NCBI GenBank assembly: GCA_029861865.1 | Contig: JAOTYL010000014.1 | Location: 59,445 to 123,444 of the forward strand | Reading direction: 5' to 3' | Origin: Myxococcales bacterium | GTDB taxonomy: Bacteria > Myxococcota_A > Polyangia > Polyangiales > Houyiibacteriaceae | Length of the DNA stretch: 64,000 bases | Shown: piece after piece, positions 53,816-62,704 of the stretch | Layout: every line of letters starts with the position of its first letter | Numbering within the stretch: position 1 is the first letter of the stretch | Position numbers and translations under genes: made by a program | Notes under the pieces: model-generated | Told to the model about the DNA's origin: nothing | The model's database searches: none | The model's input: only the letters and a program-made list of their open reading frames with translations

Positions 53816-55243
53816 GTGAGCTTCGCACCCGATCCAGACACCCCGGACTTGGAGGCAGCGCGTCTTGCCGGGCGTACGTTCGCGGTCGACCTCGACCTAC
53901 GTTCGAAAACTGAGGCCTACGATCCCGTGGCATGGCGTTCGGGAGATTCGACCCACCCTACCTTGCAGCTCGACGACGTGTCGGCGATTCCGTTCCTCAT
54001 AGACATCGCAGGCGTCGAAGAATACCAACACCGAGGGCGGCTCCGTGCAGGTGATCACGACGTCTACGTGACCGTCACCCCCGAGATGACGGGCTACGAG
54101 ACGTACTGTCGTGAGACCCTTCGGTTGGGTGCGCCCGAACACCTCGTCGCCGACCCGGTCGGCCCGCCGATTGCCGTGGCCAAGGCATGTACATCGGGAA
54201 GAACTCACGAGCGCCTGGTGGAGATTGCGAGAGCCGCGGGCGGCATGACGATTCATCCCTACATGGGAATAGAAGACGTCTGGGAGCTGGCCACGATGCT
54301 TGGGGTCGACAGTCAGGGGGAAGTTCGTGTTTTGAGCCCGCCACCTCCCGTGACTTGGATCGCGAACGACAAAGCGATGTTCGGCGAGCTCGTGACCAGG
54401 GTCCTCGGTCGCGATGCGCTGGTCGAAACTCGGATCTCGAGAGACACGGCCAACATCCAGGCAGACCTACGAGCGACGGCGGCGCGTCATGACCGCGTGG
54501 GGCTCAAACGAACACGCTGCGCATCAGCCATGGGCAACGCGGTCTTTGTCTCGCGCGATGTGCAAACCCAGGAGTCGGCAGCGCAGGCAGTCGACGAATT
54601 CCTCGAACGAACCGATTGGCCCAAAGGCGAAGATGTCCTCACGGTGGCGTGGCTCGAGACCGATCTCTCGCCGTCGACGCAGCTTTGGATCCCTCCGCTC
54701 GGGCTCGGGGAGCCACGGCTCGACGGCATCTATGAGCAAATCCTGATCGGCGAGGAGAGGGTCTTCGTTGGGAGTCGGCCATCGTCTCTTCCTGCCGCGG
54801 TCAATCGAGCGCTTGCCGAAGACGCGATACGAGTCGCTGCGGCGCTACAGGAGCTCGGCTACGTAGGCCGGTGCTCGTTCGACCACTTGGTGACCGGCGA
54901 TCCAACGGACGACTTCGCGGTCGTGTTCACCGAATGCAACGGACGCTGGGGAGGCACCAGCACTCCGATGAGCCTTCTCGACCGCTTGCTCCGGGGACCG
55001 AGACCTCCTTATCGCGCGCAAGACGTGGTGTTTCCAAAGCTCATTGGCGCAAGGCTTCGCGATTTGCTCGAGCTGATTGGCGATGAGCTGTTCAGAACTG
55101 AAACCGGTCGCGGGCGCTTCATTTTCTACAACCTCGGGCCGCTCGATGGCCACGGAAAATTCGATGTCATCTCGATTGGAAGCGATCAAGAAGATGCAGA
55201 GAGGGGCGTGGTCGACATTCTTCCGAAGCTCCTCGGCCTCTAA
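53816..55243 (+). CDS. ATP-grasp-like ligase protein
   Basis: 475 residues read from GTG 53816. The second half has an ATP-grasp look: VGLKRTRCASAMGN, DVLTVAWLETDLSPS, a GYVGRCSFDHLV strand, and the metal-binding loop VVFTECNGRWGGTSTPMSLL. It resembles PGM1-type peptide-ligase or biotin-carboxylase-like proteins only at motif level. The N-terminal 160 residues (pre-ATP-grasp) have no recognised motif. Substrate unknown. Confidence 0.65.
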   Translation: MSFAPDPDTPDLEAARLAGRTFAVDLDLRSKTEAYDPVAWRSGDSTHPTLQLDDVSAIPFLIDIAGVEEYQHRGRLRAGDHDVYVTVTPEMTGYETYCRETLRLGAPEHLVADPVGPPIAVAKACTSGRTHERLVEIARAAGGMTIHPYMGIEDVWELATMLGVDSQGEVRVLSPPPPVTWIANDKAMFGELVTRVLGRDALVETRISRDTANIQADLRATAARHDRVGLKRTRCASAMGNAVFVSRDVQTQESAAQAVDEFLERTDWPKGEDVLTVAWLETDLSPSTQLWIPPLGLGEPRLDGIYEQILIGEERVFVGSRPSSLPAAVNRALAEDAIRVAAALQELGYVGRCSFDHLVTGDPTDDFAVVFTECNGRWGGTSTPMSLLDRLLRGPRPPYRAQDVVFPKLIGARLRDLLELIGDELFRTETGRGRFIFYNLGPLDGHGKFDVISIGSDQEDAERGVVDILPKLLGL

Positions 55244-55264
55244 ACAGCCTGCTAAGGTCCGGGC

Positions 55265-55714
55265 ATGGCCTCTCAAGCTCTTTCCCACACGCGGATCTTC
55301 GTGATTCGGTTGACCTGCCTGTCCTTTGCCCTGAGCTCGTTCGTGCTCGGGGGTTGGATGATGATCGCCCCATCGTCGTTCTCGGCGCTCCTCGGAGTGG
55401 GCGGCGACCCTTTTGTCCAGGCGCTCTACGGTGGCGCGATTTGGGGTGAAGGCACGATGTTCGCGCTTGGCACGATCTGGCCGGTTCGGTACTTAGTGTT
55501 CTTTCAGTATCTGGTCATCTACAAGACGATGGCCTGCCTCGCTGGGCTCGCCGTGCTCTTGCGCATGGACTCGTCCCCCCTCGGCGCGTGGCTAGTGCTC
55601 GGTGCATGGGCGGCGGCCGGTTTGATTTCTGCCGCGGTGTTTCCGTGGCCACAATGGCGAACTGTCGAGAGCTGGTACGGCGCAGGGACGGCAGGAAGAC
55701 GCGGCGTCGGTTGA
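55265..55714 (+). CDS. Small polytopic membrane protein
   Basis: 149 residues with about four hydrophobic helices (FVIRLTCLSFALSSFVLGG, FQYLVIYKTMACLAGLAVLL, AWLVLGAWAAAGLISAAVF). I recognise no family. It lies 22 bases after the ATP-grasp gene and 18 before the hydroxylase, so all three are probably co-transcribed. Confidence 0.6.
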   Translation: MASQALSHTRIFVIRLTCLSFALSSFVLGGWMMIAPSSFSALLGVGGDPFVQALYGGAIWGEGTMFALGTIWPVRYLVFFQYLVIYKTMACLAGLAVLLRMDSSPLGAWLVLGAWAAAGLISAAVFPWPQWRTVESWYGAGTAGRRGVG

Positions 55715-55731
55715 TGCTAGACTAGGCGCGA

Positions 55732-56514
55732 ATGCAGGAATGGCTTCGCGAAATCTACACTGAGCCGTTATTCTGGCTGTTTCCCGTGGCCGGTTGGGTC
55801 ATCGGCATCGTTGCGTTCTTGCTCTTCGCCGGTCCGCTCACTTTTCTGGCATGGAAGCAGCCGGCGTGGGCGGAGCCATATCGCATTCAGGCACGAGCCA
55901 CCGGCCGCCGCTCGGTGGTGTGGCCCGCATTCGGGAGGCACGTCGTCAACAACCTCGTGATGGGGGTCGCGACGATCGCCGCCTGGCCGTTGCTTCGACT
56001 ATCCAACGTGCACGCAGGTCCGCTTCCCGCTTGGTACATCATCGTCCTCCAGCTGGTTTTCTTCATCCTGCTGGACGACTTCTTGTTCTACTGGATGCAC
56101 CGAGGCCTCCACGAAAGTCGCTGGCTGTTCAGGAGAGTGCACAGCATCCATCACCGCATCATGACCCCATGGTCGATCACGGGGCACTACATGCACCCGG
56201 TCGAATATGTCCTGACCGGCACGGTCATGCTCATCGGTCCGCTCCTCGTCGGAGCTCACGTCGTCACGCTGTACCTTTGGATCGTCTTCCGGCAGTGGGA
56301 AGCAGCCGAGGGCCACGCGGGTTACGACTTCCCATGGAGCCCGACGCACCTCATCCCATTCAGCGACGGTGCGACCCATCACGACTTCCACCACGCGAAG
56401 GTCAAAGGCAACTACGCCGGCTTCTTCCCATGGACCGACGCCGCCTTCGGCACCTTGTGCGAGGGTTACGCAGAACACCGGGCGAAGCGGAAGAAACAAA
56501 AGGCGGCCGCGTAG
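55732..56514 (+). CDS. Fatty acid hydroxylase / sterol desaturase superfamily protein
   Basis: 260 residues, four or more membrane helices. The three His boxes of the di-iron site are HRGLH, HSIHH and HHDFHH (GATHHDFHHAKVKGNYAG). It hydroxylates or desaturates a lipid or lipid-like substrate in the membrane using O2. The next 28 bases are followed by a GTGCACG hairpin that may end the transcript. Confidence 0.9.
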   Translation: MQEWLREIYTEPLFWLFPVAGWVIGIVAFLLFAGPLTFLAWKQPAWAEPYRIQARATGRRSVVWPAFGRHVVNNLVMGVATIAAWPLLRLSNVHAGPLPAWYIIVLQLVFFILLDDFLFYWMHRGLHESRWLFRRVHSIHHRIMTPWSITGHYMHPVEYVLTGTVMLIGPLLVGAHVVTLYLWIVFRQWEAAEGHAGYDFPWSPTHLIPFSDGATHHDFHHAKVKGNYAGFFPWTDAAFGTLCEGYAEHRAKRKKQKAAA

Positions 56515-56541
56515 CTGCCCGTAATCCTTCGTCTCGTGATT

Positions 56542-56589
56542 GTCCTCGTGCACGTACTCGTGCACGTCGTCGTGCACGTGCACGAGGAC
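56542..56589. terminator. GC-rich hairpin with CGTGCACG repeats between convergent genes
   Basis: The arms GTCCTCGTGCACGT (56542-56555) and its complement (56576-56589) form a 14-bp inverted repeat with a 20-base loop. Within it CGTGCACG is repeated, and 12-base steps carry CTCGTGCACGT. There is no T-tract. It lies between the hydroxylase stop (56514) and the trpB stop (56642), so it may stop transcription in both directions, possibly Rho-dependently. Confidence 0.5.
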
Positions 56590-56641
56590 GAAGGGCGAGG
56601 ACGACTACGGCGCTTGCAACAAGATCCGTGCGCTCTTGCGG

Positions 56642-58018
56642 CTATTGTGCGACCGCCGGAATCTCGGGGGTGTCGATCTTTGCGATCGCTGCGTCGACCT
56701 CTTGCTGGCTGAGCTCGTGTCGCTCGAGCTGACCCGAGAAGTACGCCTCGTAGGCGGACATGTCGAAATGGCCATGACCGCAAAGGTTGAAGAGGATCAC
56801 CCGCTTACTCCCGCGTTCTTTGGCGAGATTGGCTTCACGAATGGCCGACGCAATGGCGTGGTTGGCCTCGGGAGCAGGGATGATGCCTTCGGCGCGCGCG
56901 AACGTCACGCCCGCCTCGAAGCTCTCGAGCTGGTCAACCGCCTCCGCAGCGATCAGGTCGTCGTGAAGGAGCTGGCTCACCAGCGCCCCTGCCCCGTGAT
57001 ACCGCAACCCGCCCGCATGAATCTTCGCCGGAACAAAGTCGTGGCCGAGGGTGTACATCGGGAGAAGCGGAGTCATGCCCACCGTATCGCCAAAGTCGTA
57101 ACGGAAAACGCCCCGCGTGAGCTTTGGGCACGACGTCGGCTCACTCGCCAGACACCGGATGCTTTGACCCTCCACGAGGTTCAAGCGCAGGAACGGAAAG
57201 CTCAGCCCAGCAAAGTTCGACCCGCCCCCGAACGGCGCGATCACCACGTCCGGAAGCTCGCCGGCCTTTTCCATTTGCAAGAGCGCCTCCTGCCCGACGA
57301 CGGTCTGGTGCGTGAGCACGTGATTGAGCACGCTTCCAAGTGAGTACTTGGTATCCGGATCGGTCGCCGCACGCTCGACGGCTTCCGAAATCGCAATCCC
57401 GAGGCTCCCGGGTGACTCGGGATCTTCGGCGAGGATCTTTCGCCCGGCTTCGGTCAGCTTGCTTGGCGACGGGATCACCTCGGCGCCCCACGTGTTCATC
57501 ATCATCTTGCGATACGGCTTTTGATCGTAACTGATGCGGACCATGTAGACCTCGCACCCGAGGCCAAAGAGCTGGCACGCGAAGGCGAGCGCACTCCCCC
57601 ACTGGCCCGCACCGGTTTCGGTCGCGATCTTCTTGACCCCTTCTTCCTTGTTGTAGAAGGCTTGAGCGACGGCGGTGTTGGGCTTGTGCGACCCAGCCGG
57701 GCTGACGCCCTCGTACTTGTAATAAATGTGCGCGGGCGTATCGAGCGCCTTCTCGAGCCCGTACGCACGATAGAGCGGAGTCGGTCGCCATCGCGTGTAA
57801 ATGTCCCGAACCTCTTCCGGAATCGGAATCCACCGCTCTTCGCTCACCTCTTGCTGGATCAGCGCCATCGGGAAGAGTGGCGCAAGCGCTTCGGGGCCGA
57901 TCGGCTCTCGAGTGGCTGGATTGAGCGGGGGCAACGGGCGGTTGGGCATGTCTGCGACGATGTTGTACCAGCACTCCGGGATTTCTCTTTCTTCGAGTGT
58001 GATCTTGGTTTGCTTCAT
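56642..58018 (-). CDS. trpB: Tryptophan synthase beta-like, TrpB2 type
   Basis: 458 residues. The TrpB2 N-terminus ([21 protein letters not shown]) and length differ from classical TrpB1. The PLP Lys is in [21 protein letters not shown], the phosphate loop is GGGSNFAG, and the C-terminal substrate loop includes [13 protein letters not shown] 58018 fits the family start; the frame extends to 58114 without homology. It makes tryptophan from indole and serine; TrpB2 proteins often stand alone as indole scavengers. It is divergent from the permease. Confidence 0.92.
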   Translation of the reverse strand: MKQTKITLEEREIPECWYNIVADMPNRPLPPLNPATREPIGPEALAPLFPMALIQQEVSEERWIPIPEEVRDIYTRWRPTPLYRAYGLEKALDTPAHIYYKYEGVSPAGSHKPNTAVAQAFYNKEEGVKKIATETGAGQWGSALAFACQLFGLGCEVYMVRISYDQKPYRKMMMNTWGAEVIPSPSKLTEAGRKILAEDPESPGSLGIAISEAVERAATDPDTKYSLGSVLNHVLTHQTVVGQEALLQMEKAGELPDVVIAPFGGGSNFAGLSFPFLRLNLVEGQSIRCLASEPTSCPKLTRGVFRYDFGDTVGMTPLLPMYTLGHDFVPAKIHAGGLRYHGAGALVSQLLHDDLIAAEAVDQLESFEAGVTFARAEGIIPAPEANHAIASAIREANLAKERGSKRVILFNLCGHGHFDMSAYEAYFSGQLERHELSQQEVDAAIAKIDTPEIPAVAQ

Positions 58019-58090
58019 CGAGACGAGGAGACTACCAGCGGTTTGCGTCGTAGACGACCCCCACCGAGGCATGCGACTTTCCGCGCATAG

Positions 58091-59389
58091 ATGACCGACT
58101 CGAACCGCCCTCAACTGCGTCGATCCCTAGGGTTTTGGGCGCTCGCCATCTACGGGATCGGCGACATCCTCGGCGCCGGCATTTACGCCCTCGTCGGCAA
58201 GGTAGCCGGCATCGCGGGGAGCGCGAGCTGGCTCTCCTTTGCCATCGCCCTCTCGGTCGCAGCATTGACGGCTGTGACTTACGCGGAGCTCGGCGGTCGC
58301 TTCCCCAAGAGCGCGGGGGAGTCCTTCTTCGCAGAGCAGGCGTTTCGGAGCAAGGGGCTGGCCCTCGTGGTGGGCTGGGTCGTCCTTTGCTCGGGGGTTT
58401 TGTCACTCGCAACCGTGTCGGTCGCCTTCGGAGGCTACATGACCGGCCTCGTACCAGAGCTGCCCGTTCCAGTCACCGTCGTCGGTATCTTGTTGCTCCT
58501 CGCCGCGATCAACTTTCGCGGCATGCGCGAGTCTTCGGCCACCAACATCGTTGCCACCATGATCGAGCTCACGGGGCTCTTGATAGTCATCGTGGCAGGT
58601 GCCCTGTTTCTCGGGCGGGAAGACGCTTCGAGTATCGCGCAGACCATCGAGGCTGGACGCGAAACCGATTGGACGAGCATTGCCCGCGGAAGCGCCCTTG
58701 CCTTTTTTGCCTTCATCGGCTTCGAGGACATGGTCAACGTCGCCGAGGAGGTGAAAGACCCAGAGCGAAATCTACCTCGCGGAATTCTGACCGCGCTCGT
58801 GGTGACCGGCTTCGTCTACCTCCTCGTCGTCATCGTCTCCACGAGCGTGTTGTCACCAACCATTCTGGCGGATTCGGAAGCGCCGCTTCTATCGGTGGTT
58901 CAGCAGTCCGAGGCACGCGTCTCGGACCGCGTGTTCACGTTGATCGCGCTCTTTGCCGTGGCCAATACGGGCTTGCTCAACTTCATCATGGGCTCGCGGC
59001 TCCTCTACGGCATGTCGCGGCAGGGCCTGCTGCCATCTTGGCTCGGCGAGGTGCACGAAGGACGCCGTACACCGCATTGGGCGATCCTAACGGTGCTTGT
59101 GGTCGCGCTCACTCTCGCCCTTTCCGGTTCGCTGACCTATCTCGCGGGAAGCACTAGCCTGCTGCTCCTGCTCGTCTTCTTCACCCTCAACGTATCGCTG
59201 ATGACGATCAAGCGCCGAGACGGCCCTCCCAAGCGCACATTTTGCGCACCGCCCGCCGTGCCAGTGCTCGGCGCGGTGACCTGCCTCGGCTTGATGCCGT
59301 TCGTCCCCGCGGCATCGCTCCTCACTGCAGCGGTGATTGTCGCCTTAGGCTTGGGTTTGGTTTGGAGGAGAAAACGGTCGAGCAGCTAG
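58091..59389 (+). CDS. APC-family amino acid permease
   Basis: 432 residues, about twelve membrane helices. The N-terminal half has the APC signature [41 protein letters not shown], then [28 protein letters not shown]. It imports amino acids, possibly aromatic ones given the divergent trpB. Its TAG overlaps the convergent small membrane protein's TAG on CTAG (59386-59389). Confidence 0.92.
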   Translation: MTDSNRPQLRRSLGFWALAIYGIGDILGAGIYALVGKVAGIAGSASWLSFAIALSVAALTAVTYAELGGRFPKSAGESFFAEQAFRSKGLALVVGWVVLCSGVLSLATVSVAFGGYMTGLVPELPVPVTVVGILLLLAAINFRGMRESSATNIVATMIELTGLLIVIVAGALFLGREDASSIAQTIEAGRETDWTSIARGSALAFFAFIGFEDMVNVAEEVKDPERNLPRGILTALVVTGFVYLLVVIVSTSVLSPTILADSEAPLLSVVQQSEARVSDRVFTLIALFAVANTGLLNFIMGSRLLYGMSRQGLLPSWLGEVHEGRRTPHWAILTVLVVALTLALSGSLTYLAGSTSLLLLLVFFTLNVSLMTIKRRDGPPKRTFCAPPAVPVLGAVTCLGLMPFVPAASLLTAAVIVALGLGLVWRRKRSSS

Positions 59390-59655
59390 CGGTCTTCTTT
59401 GTTCGACGCTTGGGTGGGTATCGACGGCCGAAAAGTTGCCCTTCGAAGGTCGATAATCACTACCAACAAGAACAACCCGAATGATAGCGTTCCAATAAGT
59501 TGTCCGATCGACATGGCCATCATGACGGGGATCCAACCTTGGTCGAAAAGCGACCAGCTCATGAGTGCGATCGCGATGAGCCCGAGCGCGCACGCCACCA
59601 GCAGCAGCCGCGAGCGGGAACCCCTATCGAGCAGTTTCTCGAGCCATCGGTTCAT
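59386..59655 (-). CDS. Small membrane protein partnered with the NapC-like cytochrome
   Basis: 89 residues. It has two hydrophobic helices (LLLVACALGLIAIALMSWSLF, SIGQLIGTLSFGLFLLVVIID) flanked by basic residues, probably a small inner-membrane protein. ATG 59655 overlaps the cytochrome stop (ATGA), so it is coupled to it. It may stabilise the quinol dehydrogenase or relay electrons or protons (inference); I recognise no family. Confidence 0.65.
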   Translation of the reverse strand: MNRWLEKLLDRGSRSRLLLVACALGLIAIALMSWSLFDQGWIPVMMAMSIGQLIGTLSFGLFLLVVIIDLRRATFRPSIPTQASNKEDR

Positions 59656-60329
59656 GTGCCCTCCGGTGACATCGTGTCCGGACCCAAGCGCGCTTCGACC
59701 GGTGCGGTTTCGTCTTCGGGCGGTTTGCTGAAGGGATGTGCGTACCCATGACAGCCGACGCTGGCGCAACTGGTCTGATCAGCGCGAAGGTCGTCGAGAA
59801 GCCCTTCATGGTCCGGGACGCCGTTCCAAATCCTGCCGGTCGTGCTGTGACACTGCATGCAGTTGTCGTTGCGAAACGGTCTGGCGATGTGGACTCTGGA
59901 AAGCGTTTCGTGAGCGTCCTCCCAGGCATAATCCGTCAGGTAGTAGTAGACGTGCCCCATGCCTCCGAGCTTGGTCAGCGCGTAGCCGTACATCCCGTAG
60001 TCCTTGTGACAGACGTAACAGCTTCGGTTTCCGAACATCTTGGTGCGCGAGTGGATCGCCGCGAGCCCCATGCTGTCGGGATCGTTCGCATCGGCGATGT
60101 GGAGGTCCATCGTGTGGCAGCTCCCGCAGAAGGCCTGCTGCTCAGTGGCATTGAGGCCTTCCATGTTGCCGATCAGGGCAGTCATGATCGGCAACACGCC
60201 GAGGCCAAGCGCGAGAAGACCCTTCGTCTTCCAGTCGAGCGGCGGCCGGTACACCAGGTACAACACCATGATGACTGCGGCGACGACGGCGCAGGTGAGA
60301 GCGATCCAAGACAGTGGCGATATATGCAT
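59652..60329 (-). CDS. NapC/NrfH-like tetrahaem quinol dehydrogenase
   Basis: 225 residues. Two N-terminal membrane helices (SWIALTCAVVAAVIMVLYLVY, LLALGLGVLPIMTALI) are followed by four haem sites: CGSCH (68-72), CYVCH (104-108), CMQCH (157-161), and an unusual CX4CH (CASVGCH, 188-194). CGSCHTM at the first site resembles the CXXCHxM of NrfH/NapC. It should take electrons from the quinone pool to periplasmic partners. It is divergent from the outer-membrane gene, the two starts facing each other across ATGCAT. Confidence 0.85.
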   Translation of the reverse strand: MHISPLSWIALTCAVVAAVIMVLYLVYRPPLDWKTKGLLALGLGVLPIMTALIGNMEGLNATEQQAFCGSCHTMDLHIADANDPDSMGLAAIHSRTKMFGNRSCYVCHKDYGMYGYALTKLGGMGHVYYYLTDYAWEDAHETLSRVHIARPFRNDNCMQCHSTTGRIWNGVPDHEGLLDDLRADQTSCASVGCHGYAHPFSKPPEDETAPVEARLGPDTMSPEGT

Positions 60330-61646
60330 GGGGTGCTGAGCTCGCCGCCATCAGAGCGGTCGAAGCAGAGGGAACATGGGCCAAGATCAGGGACTCGCGC
60401 AAGCCAGAAGATCTGTTCGATCGCCGGCCGCGCGGGTCTCGCCCTCGCTGCAATTTTTGCGTTGTCATGCATTTTCGCCACGAGCGCTAGTGCGCAACCG
60501 CATCGGGTCGGGGCCGAGCTTTGGGGACAGGCGAACCCGAACTACGGGCTGATCATCTTGGAGGGCTCGACGCGCAAATATCCCTACGTCGACGCCGAGG
60601 CGATGATCTGGGGCGGCATCGGAGCGCCGCAGTATGGGTTCGACGACAGCGCGGAGGTCCAGGCCCTCGTGATCGCGATCAAGGTTCGGGACCCGCGAGG
60701 GATCAGCGATACGCGCCTTGGACGCTTCATTCTGGCAACCGGATCGGTCCGCGCGATGCACATCGACGGCGGTCACATCACCCTGCGCGCGCGCTCGAAG
60801 ACGCATTTCGAGGTGTTCGGCGGTGTGCCTGTCGACGGCGACATCGAGGGTCGCAAGTACGACTGGATGGTGGGTGGGCGCCTTTCGCAGGGGCTTGGAA
60901 AGCGCGGGGTAGTTGGCACCTCGTATTACAATCGCTTCAACGCCGGCCAGCGGTCGGATGAAGAGGTCGGCGGGGATTTCTCGCTGCGGGTCGCGCACTG
61001 GCTCGACATGGCAGCCAAGGTTTCATGGGAGCTCGTAAACCCAGGCCTCGCCGAAGTGCTCGGCACCCTCTCGGCGCAGACCAAGGATCGCGTGATTCGC
61101 GGGGAGCTCTTCGTGACCAAACGTTCGCCGATTCGCATGCTCCAAGCGACCTCGCTCTTCACCGTTCTCGGCGACCCAGGGACTTTGCAGACCGGCGCAA
61201 ATCTGCGATGGAGGGCGGCTCCAAGGCTCGACTTGTGGGTGAACGGCGCAATGATGAACGCTGAAGACCAGTATGGTTGGGGCGGCTATCTCCGCGGCGT
61301 GCTTCGCACCGACGACGAGGGCAAGGGAAGCATCCTCGGCGAGCTCCGCCGGCAATCGGTCTCGGTCTCTCAGTGGACCGGGATCCGACTTGCCGCGGTC
61401 ATTCCCCTTTACGAGGACATCGATACGACGCTGGGCCTGATGCCCGAGTTCGAGATCATTTTCCCCGACGACCCAGACCCGGGCCAAGGCTCGGTCTGGC
61501 CTTGGGGACGGCTTGCGCTTCGGTGGCAGCCAAGCAAGAGCTGGGCGATAGCTGCTGCTTGCGAAGCCAGCGCCAACCAGGTTCAGAGATACGAGGTTCG
61601 CGCATTGGCGCGAGTCTCTTATCAAGCGGAGTGGCCGAAGAAATGA
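60324..61646 (+). CDS. Outer-membrane beta-barrel (porin-like) of the cytochrome cluster
   Basis: Up to 440 residues. The signal peptide core is GLALAAIFALSCIFATSASA, cleaved after ASA. Mature barrel strands alternate polar and aromatic residues (VGAELWGQANPNYGLIILE, YGWGGYLRGVLRT, ATSLFTVLG). The length (about 400 mature) suits porins of porin-cytochrome conduits. The start is unclear: ATG 60324 overlaps the divergent gene's ATG; GTG 60333 is in frame; and a better Shine-Dalgarno/ATG at 60376 is out of frame, hinting at a possible frameshift. It is coupled to the next gene (ATGA). Confidence 0.7.
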   Translation: MHGVLSSPPSERSKQREHGPRSGTRASQKICSIAGRAGLALAAIFALSCIFATSASAQPHRVGAELWGQANPNYGLIILEGSTRKYPYVDAEAMIWGGIGAPQYGFDDSAEVQALVIAIKVRDPRGISDTRLGRFILATGSVRAMHIDGGHITLRARSKTHFEVFGGVPVDGDIEGRKYDWMVGGRLSQGLGKRGVVGTSYYNRFNAGQRSDEEVGGDFSLRVAHWLDMAAKVSWELVNPGLAEVLGTLSAQTKDRVIRGELFVTKRSPIRMLQATSLFTVLGDPGTLQTGANLRWRAAPRLDLWVNGAMMNAEDQYGWGGYLRGVLRTDDEGKGSILGELRRQSVSVSQWTGIRLAAVIPLYEDIDTTLGLMPEFEIIFPDDPDPGQGSVWPWGRLALRWQPSKSWAIAAACEASANQVQRYEVRALARVSYQAEWPKK

Positions 61647-62704
61647 CCCGCAGGCTCATCGCCGTCATCGCCTTCGTAGCCCTTGCCGGTTCGGTCGGGG
61701 CTTGCGCGAAGATTCTCGGGCTGGAGCAGGAAAGCCAGGACTGGGCTTTCGAGCACCGCGCACACGTCCTCGAAGGGATCAATTGCCTCGAGTGCCATGC
61801 TGGCATTGAAGACGCTGGTGAAACCGGGGACCTCCACCTACCTACGACTGCCGACTGCGTCGAATGTCACCAGGACCCACACGATCCCAACGAGTGCGGT
61901 GACTGCCACGGACGTGCGAGGACGCGGGCGGCTGCAGCAACGGCCAAGAAACACATGCGTTTCTCGCACGCGCAACACTCCGAAGCCGGCGCCGGCGACT
62001 GCGTTCGCTGCCACGTCAACGTCACTACCGACGACGACTACGCCCGGACCAAGCACCCAACTTGCTTCAGCTGTCATGCACACAAGGGCCAGTGGGACAC
62101 GCGCGATTGCGATGGTTGCCATGTAGAGCTCCAAGCCGAGGTCGCCTTTCCCGAAAGCCATGTCGTTCACGACGGCGACTTCCTCCGTGAACATGGAGTG
62201 CAAGCGGCGGCTCAAGCCGACCTTTGCACGACCTGCCACACGCAGCGCCAGTGCGCCGCCTGCCATGGAATCACGGTTCCCACGATTCCGTCGCGGCTCG
62301 CCTTTGATGCGCCAATGCGCCAGTCCATGCATCGTGCCAATTTCTTCGCGGTACACGACATGCAGGCAGCGGCCGATCCGGGTGCGTGCGTGATTTGTCA
62401 CAGCGCAATCTTCTGTGTCGACTGTCACACGCGCGAAGGTATCGCCGGCCTGGACGCGGCACGGGGGAATCCTCATCCTGCGGGGTGGTCGGGGCCGCCG
62501 GGTACTTCGAACGATCACGGGCCAGCCGCCCGGCTAGACCCCGTGGGATGCGCGAGCTGTCACGGTGGCGCAGGTGAAATGCTTTGCGTAGGTTGCCACC
62601 GGGTCGGCGGCCCTGGAGGCAACCCACATCCGGCGAACTTCAGTAGCCGACTCGACATCATCAACGACCTCCCGTGTCGGTTGTGTCACCTGGGTAACTT
62701 ATGA
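61643..62704 (+). CDS. 13-haem c-type cytochrome lipoprotein
   Basis: 353 residues. Signal peptide MTRRLIAVIAFVALAGSVGAC ends in lipobox VGAC. Thirteen CXXCH sites follow: CLECH, CVECH, CGDCH, CVRCH, CFSCH, CDGCH, CTTCH, CAACH, CVICH, CVDCH, CASCH, CVGCH and CRLCH. Haems come in pairs, as in doubled-CXXCH domains. Lipid anchoring places it on the outer membrane or the periplasmic leaflet. The start overlaps the barrel stop (ATGA) and its own stop overlaps the next cytochrome (ATGA). Confidence 0.92.
   Translation: MTRRLIAVIAFVALAGSVGACAKILGLEQESQDWAFEHRAHVLEGINCLECHAGIEDAGETGDLHLPTTADCVECHQDPHDPNECGDCHGRARTRAAAATAKKHMRFSHAQHSEAGAGDCVRCHVNVTTDDDYARTKHPTCFSCHAHKGQWDTRDCDGCHVELQAEVAFPESHVVHDGDFLREHGVQAAAQADLCTTCHTQRQCAACHGITVPTIPSRLAFDAPMRQSMHRANFFAVHDMQAAADPGACVICHSAIFCVDCHTREGIAGLDAARGNPHPAGWSGPPGTSNDHGPAARLDPVGCASCHGGAGEMLCVGCHRVGGPGGNPHPANFSSRLDIINDLPCRLCHLGNL

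Noticed and set aside
59736..60323. N-terminal extension of the barrel frame
   Set aside because: Antisense to the NapC-like cytochrome; no signal peptide until about 60430.
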